Positions 58,128 to 64,000 of a stretch of 64,000 nt of DNA are shown piece after piece. Every line of letters begins with the position of its first letter. Within the stretch, counting starts at the first letter, position 1. Below the pieces are notes generated by a model. The model was not told the origin of the DNA and did no database searches. It was given only the letters and a program-made list of their open reading frames with translations. The DNA lies in contig NZ_BOOP01000004.1 in the NCBI RefSeq assembly GCF_016863295.1, positions 310,001 through 374,000 of the forward strand, in the 5' to 3' direction. Made by a program: the position numbers and the translations under genes. The DNA comes from Planotetraspora phitsanulokensis (GTDB lineage Bacteria; Actinomycetota; Actinomycetes; Streptosporangiales; Streptosporangiaceae).

Positions 58128-59996
58128 GTGAAAAGGGCCGCCCAGGTCGTGGCGGCGGTGGTCCTCGTGGTCACCGCCGTCGGCACCGTTCTCGTCCTCC
58201 GGGCGACCGGGACGGGATGGGCGCTCGCCCAGAACACCTCGCAGGCCGTCGTGCACACGGTGGCGGGAGTGGCGCTGATCCGGTCCCGGGGGGGCGACCG
58301 GATCGGCCTGGTCCTGCTGTCCATGGGCACGGCCGTGGGCCTGCAGGTGCTTCTGTGGGGATACGCCGCCGGCCACTGGCCCGGGTGGCAGGCCGCCGAG
58401 TGGGTGACGGGCTGGATCTGGGCGTTCTTCTTCGTGCCCCTGTTCACCGTGCTGCCCGCGCTGTTCCCCGACGGCCGTCCGGTCACCCCCCGGTGGTGGC
58501 CGGTGGTCTGGGCGGGCGGAGTCGCCACGGTGCTGGTCGCCGTCTTCGGCACGACGGACCTCGTCGGCCTGGTGGTGGCCGTCGTCGCGCTGCTCAGCGT
58601 CGGGTCTCTGGTCGTCCGGTGGGTCAGGTCGGGCCCGGTCGCCCGGCGGCAGATCATGTTCCTGCTGTACGCCGCCGGCTACGCGGTCCTGGTCGAGGCC
58701 ACCGTCGATCTGCTGCCCCACCATGTCCTGCAGACGGCGTTCCTGCTCATCCCGATCGCGCCGACGGTGGCGATCGCGATCGCGATCCTCAGGTACCGGC
58801 TGTACGGCATCGACCTCGTCATCCGGCGCACGTTCGTCTACCTGGCCGTCACCGGCCTGGCGTTCTCGGGCTACCTCGTCGCGGTGGCGGTGCTCGGGAC
58901 GGCGCTCAGCCAGGTCGTCCCCCCGCAGGTGGCGCTGCTCGCCGCCGCTGTCGTCGCGGCCCTGGTCGAGTCGGGACGCCGGCTGTTCCAGCGCAGGATC
59001 AGCGCCCTGCTGTACGGCTACCGCGACCGCCCGCTCGACGCGCTCGCGGAGCTGCGCAGGGAGCTGGCCGGGGCGTCCACCGTGAGCGAGATCGCGCGGC
59101 GGTCCGCGCCCTTGGTGGCGGCCGCGCTGCGCAGCCCCGGCGTCGCGATAACGCTGCTCACCGACGGCGTGCCGGAGGAGATCGCCCGAGCCGGCGAGCC
59201 GGGACCCGATCCGATCAGCATGCCGCTGGTCGCGCAGGACGAGCGGCTCGGCGCCCTGGTGGTCGGCCCCCGGGCAGGGCGGGAGCCGTACGACGAGAAG
59301 GACCGGCGGCTCATCGCCGAGCTCGGCCACCACATCGCAGCGGCCCTCGCGGCCGCGCGCCTGTCCGCCGAGCTTGACCGGGCGCGGGAGCTGACGATCC
59401 ACTCGACGGCCGAGGAGCGGCGCCGGCTCCGGCAGGATCTGCACGATGGTCTCGGTCCGCTGCTGTCGGGGGCCGGGCTCGGTCTCGACGGGGTCCGCCG
59501 GGGGTTCGAACCGGGAAGCCGGGAGGGCCGCGACCTGCAGATCATCAGCGATCAGGTACGGCTGGCCGCGCGCGAGGTGCGCCGCATCATCGACGCCATG
59601 CGGCCCGGCCCGGTCGCCGACCTCGGTCTGGTGACCGCCGTGCGTGAGCACGTCCAGCGTTGCGCGGCGCTCGACATCGGCTGCACGATGACCGTCTCGG
59701 GGATCGTCGACCCGCCGCCCGCCGTGGCCGAGGCCGCCTACCTCGTCGTCCTCGAAGCGGTCACCAACACGCTCCGCCACGCCGACGCGCGAACCTGCGC
59801 CGTGCGAATGGAGCAGTCCGGCGGATCGCTGACGGTCGAAGTCCACGACGACGGCCTCGGCATCGGGCCCGGCTACGTCGCGGGCGTCGGCATCTCGTCC
59901 ATGCGCAGGCGCGTGGCCTCGATCGGAGGCGATTTCACGATCACGACGGATCACGGAACCACGGTCACGGCCGTCTTCCCGCTGGAGTCGCGATGA
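58128..59996 (+). CDS. Two-component sensor histidine kinase, NarL-type partner
   Basis: 622 residues, GTG start. About nine membrane helices in the first 290 residues, then a GAF-like domain (about 320-425), and a HisKA_3 region AEERRRLRQDLHDGLGPLLSG with the phospho-acceptor His near 441. The ATPase part has VVLEAVTNTLRHADA (N-box) and VEVHDDGLGIG (G-box), ending VTAVFPLE. Coupled to the response regulator (ATGA). Signal unknown. Confidence 0.9.
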   Translation: MKRAAQVVAAVVLVVTAVGTVLVLRATGTGWALAQNTSQAVVHTVAGVALIRSRGGDRIGLVLLSMGTAVGLQVLLWGYAAGHWPGWQAAEWVTGWIWAFFFVPLFTVLPALFPDGRPVTPRWWPVVWAGGVATVLVAVFGTTDLVGLVVAVVALLSVGSLVVRWVRSGPVARRQIMFLLYAAGYAVLVEATVDLLPHHVLQTAFLLIPIAPTVAIAIAILRYRLYGIDLVIRRTFVYLAVTGLAFSGYLVAVAVLGTALSQVVPPQVALLAAAVVAALVESGRRLFQRRISALLYGYRDRPLDALAELRRELAGASTVSEIARRSAPLVAAALRSPGVAITLLTDGVPEEIARAGEPGPDPISMPLVAQDERLGALVVGPRAGREPYDEKDRRLIAELGHHIAAALAAARLSAELDRARELTIHSTAEERRRLRQDLHDGLGPLLSGAGLGLDGVRRGFEPGSREGRDLQIISDQVRLAAREVRRIIDAMRPGPVADLGLVTAVREHVQRCAALDIGCTMTVSGIVDPPPAVAEAAYLVVLEAVTNTLRHADARTCAVRMEQSGGSLTVEVHDDGLGIGPGYVAGVGISSMRRRVASIGGDFTITTDHGTTVTAVFPLESR

Positions 59997-60613
59997 GGGT
60001 CGTGGTGGCCGACGACCATCCGGTGTTCCGCATGGGCCTGTGCCGGCTGCTCGAAAGCGTGCCGGAGGCGGAGGTCGTCGGAGAGGCCTGGGACACCGCG
60101 TCCGCCGTCGAGACGGTCGCGGAGACCCTGCCCGACGTCGTGGTGATGGACCTGCACATGCCGGGCGGCGGCGGGGTGGAGGCCACCGAGCAGATCCGGC
60201 GGCGCACACCGGACGTCCGCGTGCTCGTCCTGACCATGCACTCCGACGCCGCGCTGGTCAGAAAGGCGCTGCGGGCCGGCGCCCGGGGCTACGTGCTCAA
60301 GGACGCGTCCTCCGAGGAGATCCTGCGCGCGCTCGCCGCCGTCCACGCCGACCAGGCGATCCTCGACGCCTCGGTCGCCGATCGCGTGTTCGCCGAGACG
60401 GCGGACCCCGGCCCGTTCCCCCAGCTCACCGAGAGGGAGCTGAGTATCCTCGAGCGGATGGCGGCGGGTCTCGACAACGAGGCGATCGCGCTGCGGCTGG
60501 GCATCAGCGTCAAGACCGTGCAGAACCACGTGTCGAACGTGCTGCTCAAGCTGGGTGCCCGGCACCGGGGCGAGGCGATCGCCCGCGCCCGCGACGCCGG
60601 GATCGGCGGCTGA
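59993..60613 (+). CDS. LuxR/NarL family response regulator
   Basis: 206 residues. Receiver domain with the acidic pair in VVADDHPVFR, phospho-acceptor Asp in VVMDLHMPG (about 54) and Lys in YVLKDASSEEI (about 104). LuxR HTH at about 145-205 (LTERELSILERMAAGLDNEA, GISVKTVQNHVSNVLLKLGA). Partner of the upstream kinase. Confidence 0.93.
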   Translation: MRVVVADDHPVFRMGLCRLLESVPEAEVVGEAWDTASAVETVAETLPDVVVMDLHMPGGGGVEATEQIRRRTPDVRVLVLTMHSDAALVRKALRAGARGYVLKDASSEEILRALAAVHADQAILDASVADRVFAETADPGPFPQLTERELSILERMAAGLDNEAIALRLGISVKTVQNHVSNVLLKLGARHRGEAIARARDAGIGG

Positions 60614-60702
60614 GCACACGAACCCGTGTCATCGCTTCCCGTCGCCAGGCTGCCGGCCGCATGCGTCCGGCCGCTCTCGGCGGTGGTCGCACGATTCGCG
60701 GT

Positions 60703-60729
60703 CTCACGTTCCGGGGCCGCCGGGCGTCT
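60703..60729 (+). promoter_or_regulatory. ECF-type promoter upstream of ogt gene 1
   Basis: CTCACGTTCCGGGGC with GGGCGTCT downstream. It matches 24 of 27 bases of the segment in front of the sigma factor gene at 61295. CACGTTCC would be the -35 and CGTCT the -10. It ends 55 bases before the ogt start. Confidence 0.65.
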
Positions 60730-60784
60730 TCAGGGTGAGAGACGGCCGCGCATGCGGCCCGGACCGTGGAAAGGGCGGAGCACC

Positions 60785-61285
60785 ATGGCCAGGACCCATA
60801 CCGTCATCGCGTCACCCGTGGGCGACCTGCTGACGGTCGCCGAGGACGGCGCGCTGTGCGGCCTGTACTTCGAGGGGCACCTCCGCGGACCCGGACCCGA
60901 GGAGTGGGGAACCCGCGGCGACGCGGACTTCACCGAGGTCCGGCGGCAGCTGGGCGAATACTTCGCCGGGGAGCGGACCCGTTTCGAGCTCCCCCTGGCG
61001 CCCCAGGGCAACGAGTTCCAGCAGCGGGTGTGGCACCTGCTGACGGAGATCCCCTTCGGCGAGACCCGCACGTACGGGGACCTGGCGCGGCGGTTGGGCG
61101 ACGCGTCGCTGGCGCAGGCGGTCGGCTCGGCGAACGCCCGCAATCCCATCTCCGTCATCGTCCCCTGTCACCGGGTGGTGGGCGCGGACGGCGCCCTGAC
61201 CGGGTACGCCGGAGGGTTGGAGCGCAAGCGTTTCCTCCTCGACCTGGAGGAGCCGGCGGAGCGGAAGGCGGCGAGGCTGTTCTGA
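60785..61285 (+). CDS. ogt: Methylated-DNA-protein-cysteine methyltransferase (Ogt)
   Basis: 166 residues from ATG 60785 (RBS GGGCGGAG). N-terminal RNase-H-like part and C-terminal DNA-binding part: FQQRVWHLLTEIPFGETRTYGDLA, VGSANARNPISVIVPCHRVVGADG with the alkyl-accepting Cys in PCHRV. It repairs O6-alkylguanine by irreversible transfer to itself. An ECF-type promoter shared with the next gene lies upstream. Confidence 0.93.
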   Translation: MARTHTVIASPVGDLLTVAEDGALCGLYFEGHLRGPGPEEWGTRGDADFTEVRRQLGEYFAGERTRFELPLAPQGNEFQQRVWHLLTEIPFGETRTYGDLARRLGDASLAQAVGSANARNPISVIVPCHRVVGADGALTGYAGGLERKRFLLDLEEPAERKAARLF

Positions 61286-61294
61286 GCCGCGGAT

Positions 61295-61321
61295 CTCACG
61301 TTCCGGGGCGCTCGGGCGTCT
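61295..61321 (+). promoter_or_regulatory. ECF-type promoter upstream of the sigma factor gene
   Basis: CTCACGTTCCGGGGC and CGGGCGTCT, near-identical to the segment at 60703. It lies 13 bases before the sigma ATG at 61335, so the sigma mRNA would have a very short leader. Predicted autoregulation by the encoded ECF factor. Confidence 0.65.
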
Positions 61322-61334
61322 ACCAGAGGTGACC

Positions 61335-61829
61335 ATGCGACGACCGTTCGAGCAGATCGTGGCCGAGTACGGGCCCGTGGTGCTGCGCGTGTGCCGGGCC
61401 GTCCTCGGACCTCAGGACGCCGAGGACGCCTGGTCGGAGACGTTCGTCTCGGCGCTGAAGGCCTATCCGGACCTGCCTGCCGACGCCAACGTCGAGGCGT
61501 GGCTGGTGACGATCGCCCACCGGAAGGCCATCGACGTCACCCGCGCCGCGGCCCGCAGGCCCACGCCGGTGGAGTCCATTCCCGAGCGTCCCGGCCTCAC
61601 CGGCCGGCCCGACGACTGGGACGGCGACCTGTGGCGGGCGCTCAAGGCACTGCCCGACCGGCAGCGCCAGGCGGTGGCCTACCACTACCTGGCCGGCCTG
61701 CCGTACAAGGAGATCGCCGCCCTGTGCGGCGGGAGCACGGATGCCGCGCGCAGGGCGGCGGCCGACGGCATCAGGACCCTGCGCGACACCTATCCCAGAC
61801 TCACCGATCAGAGCGGAGTGGCTCGATGA
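61335..61829 (+). CDS. ECF RNA polymerase sigma factor
   Basis: 164 residues; ATG at 61335 with RBS AGAGGTG, GTG at 61329 as alternative. Region 2: YGPVVLRVCRAVLGPQDAED and AWSETFVSALKAYPDL; region 4: LPDRQRQAVAYHYLAGLPYK and EIAALCGGSTDAARRAAADG. No anti-sigma gene with membrane helices or a zinc-binding motif is adjacent; instead the stop overlaps an ogt-type gene (ATGA). Likely directs its own promoter and that of ogt gene 1. Confidence 0.88.
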   Translation: MRRPFEQIVAEYGPVVLRVCRAVLGPQDAEDAWSETFVSALKAYPDLPADANVEAWLVTIAHRKAIDVTRAAARRPTPVESIPERPGLTGRPDDWDGDLWRALKALPDRQRQAVAYHYLAGLPYKEIAALCGGSTDAARRAAADGIRTLRDTYPRLTDQSGVAR

Positions 61830-62446
61830 CGACCGCATCCGACCCGGGGCCCGGCAGCCTGTTCGCGGCGCTTCCCACCCAGGACGCGCCCGCGATGGCC
61901 CGGCTCCACGAACGCCTCGTCGATCAGGCTCAGCGCGAGGGGATCCTCGACGTCGCCTACCGGACACTGGAGACGCCCGTCGGGCGGCTCCTGCTGGCCG
62001 CGACCGTCCAGGGCCTGGTGAAGGTCGCCTTCGCCGTCCAGGACCACGACACCGTGCTGCAGCGGCTCGCCGACGAGGTCAGCCCTCGCGTCCTGGCCGC
62101 GCCGGCCCGCCTCGACGACGTGAGCCGCCAGCTGGAGGAGTACTTCGCAGGACGCCGGACGCGCTTCGACCTTCCGCTGGACTGGCGGCTGTCGAAGGGA
62201 TTCCGGCGTGAGGTGCTGACGCACCTGCGCGACATCGGCTACGGCCGCACCGAGAGCTACGCCCAGGTCGCCGCCGCCGCGGGCAGCCCCCGCGCGGTCC
62301 GCGCGGTGGGCACCGCCTGCGCCACCAACCCGCTCCCCGTCGTCGTGCCCTGCCACCGGGTGGTGCGCTCCGACGGCAGCCCGGGGGGCTACGCCGGCGG
62401 CCCCGACGCCAAGCTGGCCCTGCTGGCGCTGGAGAGAGCAGCCTGA
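61826..62446 (+). CDS. Ogt-type methyltransferase with N-terminal extension, coupled to the ECF sigma factor
   Basis: 206 residues. The Ogt domain (about 42-206) is complete: FRREVLTHLRDIGYGRTESY, GTACATNPLPVVVPCHRVVR with the reactive Cys in PCHRV, and GGYAGG. An extra segment of about 40 residues (SLFAALPTQDAPAMARLHER and following) is not found in ogt gene 1 and is predicted helical. Because the gene is translated with the sigma factor, this protein may act both in repair and as alkylation sensor for it; that role is inference. Confidence 0.87.
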   Translation: MTTASDPGPGSLFAALPTQDAPAMARLHERLVDQAQREGILDVAYRTLETPVGRLLLAATVQGLVKVAFAVQDHDTVLQRLADEVSPRVLAAPARLDDVSRQLEEYFAGRRTRFDLPLDWRLSKGFRREVLTHLRDIGYGRTESYAQVAAAAGSPRAVRAVGTACATNPLPVVVPCHRVVRSDGSPGGYAGGPDAKLALLALERAA

Positions 62447-62464
62447 CGAAAACGAAATCGACAA

Positions 62465-62485
62465 ATAGCATGCATTTCCTGCTAT
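62465..62485. promoter_or_regulatory. AT-rich inverted repeat upstream of the LLM oxidoreductase
   Basis: ATAGCA-N9-TGCTAT in an AT-rich island (62447-62500) that contrasts with the surrounding GC. Followed by TATAAAAG. Probably the promoter/operator of the luciferase-like gene 100 bases downstream. Confidence 0.4.
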
Positions 62486-62587
62486 AAAAGTAGACAATCG
62501 CAACGCAAGCCCCCTGCCGACGGCCCTCGCGTAACCGCAGGCGGATTCACCGCGATCACGGTCACGCCACCCGTCCGAGGAGAGGGC

Positions 62588-63625
62588 ATGAACCTGCATC
62601 TCGCCGTGGCACTGGACGGCGCCGGCCGGCATCCGGCCGCGTGGCGCGCCCACGAGGCCCGTCCCGACCTGCCGTTCGGCGCCGGACACTGGGCGCGCCT
62701 GGTGAAGGAGGCCGAGCAGGGCCTGCTCGACTTCGTCACCTTCGACGACGGGCCCGGGGCCGGACCCGGGCGGCCGAACGGACCCGGACGGTCAGCCGGA
62801 TCCGGGGGGTCGGACGGGTCCGGTCATGTCGGCGGCGGATCGGATCCGACGCTGGTCGCGACCCGGCTCGCGCCGCTGTCCTCGAGGATCGGCCTGGTCC
62901 CCGCCACCGCCGCGATCCCCGGCCGGCACGGCCATGTCGCCTCCACGATCGCCACGCTCGACCGCCTCAGCCGCGGGCGGGCCGGGTGGAGCCCGAAGGT
63001 CTCAGGGAGTCTCCGAGAGGCGTCCGACGTCGTCGACGCCGTCCGCAGGTCGTGGCACGACTTTCCCGACGGGCCGCCGCCGGTGTTCTCAACGGTCGGC
63101 GGCGTGGCGTCGTACGAGTTCGTGGCACAAAGCTGCGACGTCGTCCACGTGACCCCGCAGGATTGGCTGGACGCCACCATGATCGTGGACGACCTGCGGG
63201 CCGCGGAGAGGGCCGTCGGCCGCACCGGACACCGTTTGAAGATCTTCGCCGATCTCGCGGTCTTCCTCGACGGCTATCCCGGGGTCGCCGCGGGCAGGAA
63301 GGCGCGGCTGGACGACCTCGACGGCGCGGAGTTCACATCGGACGCCCTCGTGTACGCCGGCACTCCCACCGGCCTCGTCGGCCTGATGCTGGACTGGCGC
63401 TCGGCGGGCCTGGACGGCTTTCACCTACACCCCGGCGCGCTCCCGCACGACCTGTCCATGATCGTCCGGGGACTGGTGCCGGAACTGCAGGCCAGGGGCG
63501 TCTTCCGGCACCGGTACGGCGCCGCGGGCCTGCGCGCCCGCCTCGGCCTGCTCCGCCCGGACGGCCGCGAGGGCGACGTCCTGCGACCGCCGCGTCCTGT
63601 CCGTCGGCGCTGGACGATGCCGTGA
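62588..63625 (+). CDS. LLM class (luciferase-like) flavin-dependent oxidoreductase
   Basis: 345 residues, ATG with RBS GAGGAGAGG. Barrel start MNLHLAVALDGAGRHPAAW, ARLVKEAEQGLLDFVTFDDG, then LSSRIGLVPATAAIPGRHGHVASTIATLDRLSRGRAGWSP in pieces, typical of the nitrilotriacetate-monooxygenase/F420-or-FMN group. A Gly/Ser/Pro-rich insertion (about residues 55-85) interrupts the loop after strand 2. Shorter than NtaA-type enzymes (about 440) because the middle substrate-binding segment is reduced. Substrate unknown. Confidence 0.8.
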   Translation: MNLHLAVALDGAGRHPAAWRAHEARPDLPFGAGHWARLVKEAEQGLLDFVTFDDGPGAGPGRPNGPGRSAGSGGSDGSGHVGGGSDPTLVATRLAPLSSRIGLVPATAAIPGRHGHVASTIATLDRLSRGRAGWSPKVSGSLREASDVVDAVRRSWHDFPDGPPPVFSTVGGVASYEFVAQSCDVVHVTPQDWLDATMIVDDLRAAERAVGRTGHRLKIFADLAVFLDGYPGVAAGRKARLDDLDGAEFTSDALVYAGTPTGLVGLMLDWRSAGLDGFHLHPGALPHDLSMIVRGLVPELQARGVFRHRYGAAGLRARLGLLRPDGREGDVLRPPRPVRRRWTMP

Positions 63626-63720
63626 CCCCGCGCGTCCCGTCCGGCGAGGTGGGGCGATGCTCGGCGACCCACGCGTCCTATCCCGGCGAGGCTGGAGGAT
63701 GCCCGGCGACCGGCGCGTCC
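63591..63720. repeat. Imperfect tandem repeat, about 41-bp unit
   Basis: Units begin with CGCGTCC at 63591, 63631, 63672 and 63714, sharing the later GGCG...GATGC...GACC pattern. They run from the last codons of the LLM gene to the end of the convergent methyltransferase gene. No spacer structure, so not CRISPR. Confidence 0.5.
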
Positions 63721-64000
63721 TATCCGGCGGCGCGGAACTCGGCCCGCCAGCGACGCTTCGGGGGATCCTCGTCGTCGTGGAACTCGACGATCTCGGCGGG
63801 CTCGAGGCCGTGCCCGGTGAAGGACTCGATGTCGTCCCTGGTCAGCGGCCACGGCATCTCCCCGGCGGGCTCGCCGTCGAGCCTGGCCCTGGCGATCACC
63901 AGGAGCGTGCCGCCGGGCGCCACGAGTGAGGAGACCCGTGCGATGGCGCTCTCTCGGGACCGCCCCGTCAGCACCTGGAGCGTGTAGATCTCGACGACGA
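63720..64000 (-). CDS. Class I methyltransferase, C-terminal part (truncated by window edge)
   Basis: The frame is open to the edge (VVEIYTLQVLTGRSRESAIA onward) and ends EDPPKRRWRAEFRAAG. SSLVAPGGTLLVIARAR is the post-motif III strand of SAM-dependent methyltransferases, and MPWPLTRDDIESFTGHGLEP the usual C-terminal helix. The SAM-binding N-terminus is outside the window. Substrate unknown. Confidence 0.75.
   Translation of the reverse strand, partial: VVEIYTLQVLTGRSRESAIARVSSLVAPGGTLLVIARARLDGEPAGEMPWPLTRDDIESFTGHGLEPAEIVEFHDDEDPPKRRWRAEFRAAG

Noticed and set aside
61329-61334. GTG start for the ECF sigma factor
   Set aside because: The AGAGGTG that contains this GTG is better read as the RBS of the ATG at 61335; kept only as an alternative.
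63591-63720. CRISPR-like array
   Set aside because: The repeats are contiguous and imperfect, with no unique spacers and no cas genes.

Overview
This 64 kb stretch is high-GC chromosomal DNA from a filamentous actinomycete. The mix of genes (several carbohydrate ABC importers with dedicated LacI/ROK/GntR regulators, secreted multidomain glycosidases, many TetR/XRE/PadR/GntR regulators, GTG and TTG starts, a Cys-less bL36 paralogue) fits a Streptosporangiales-type soil actinobacterium; the genus cannot be fixed from sequence alone. No rRNA, tRNA, CRISPR array, phage or biosynthetic cluster was found.

Layout. 1-2.0 kb: end of a sugar ABC permease gene translationally coupled to a GH36-type alpha-galactosidase, closed by a strong hairpin. 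2.0-5.9 kb: a methyltransferase overlapping tail-to-tail a 40-residue bL36 gene, a THUMP-type RNA methyltransferase, and a TetR gene divergent from a VOC-cupin pair, with twin palindromic operators. 5.9-19.3 kb: a coherent N-glycan utilisation locus: importer (two permeases and a lipoprotein binding protein), LacI regulator, GH5 (GH5_18-like) hydrolase, secreted GH85 endo-beta-N-acetylglucosaminidase, GH38 alpha-mannosidase, and a coupled protein of unknown function. Two related LacI-type operators flank the regulator gene.

19.4-33.5 kb: mixed accessory genes: an unknown protein, TetR/SDR pair, MFS/AraC pair, XRE regulator with secreted hydrolase, nucleosidase, TPR protein, SDR, a voltage-gated cation channel with an unusual filter, an enolase-superfamily dehydratase with GntR regulator, a 490-bp MITE-like element inserted exactly in the CTAG shared by two convergent stop codons, and an OhrR-like MarR gene divergent from two mini-protein genes.

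33.5-46.4 kb: an alpha-galactoside/plant-glycan locus: a second importer with a GH36 alpha-galactosidase on one strand, and on the other a ROK regulator, secreted GH27 alpha-galactosidase, GH95 glycosidase and CE7 esterase, diverging from a promoter overlaid with nested inverted repeats.

46.4-64 kb: PAP2 phosphatase; a PadR-controlled MacB-type ABC system bracketed by a second, degenerate copy of the PAP2 3' end; XRE/SDR pair; a YtrA-type GntR/ABC operon; a hydrolase lacking its usual serine behind a structured leader with a 17-codon upstream ORF; a GNAT gene; an HTH-methyltransferase fusion next to palindromes; a membrane protein/two-component operon; and an ECF sigma factor coupled to an Ogt-type DNA repair protein, with near-identical promoters before the sigma gene and before a second ogt gene. 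A luciferase-like oxidoreductase and a truncated methyltransferase close the window.
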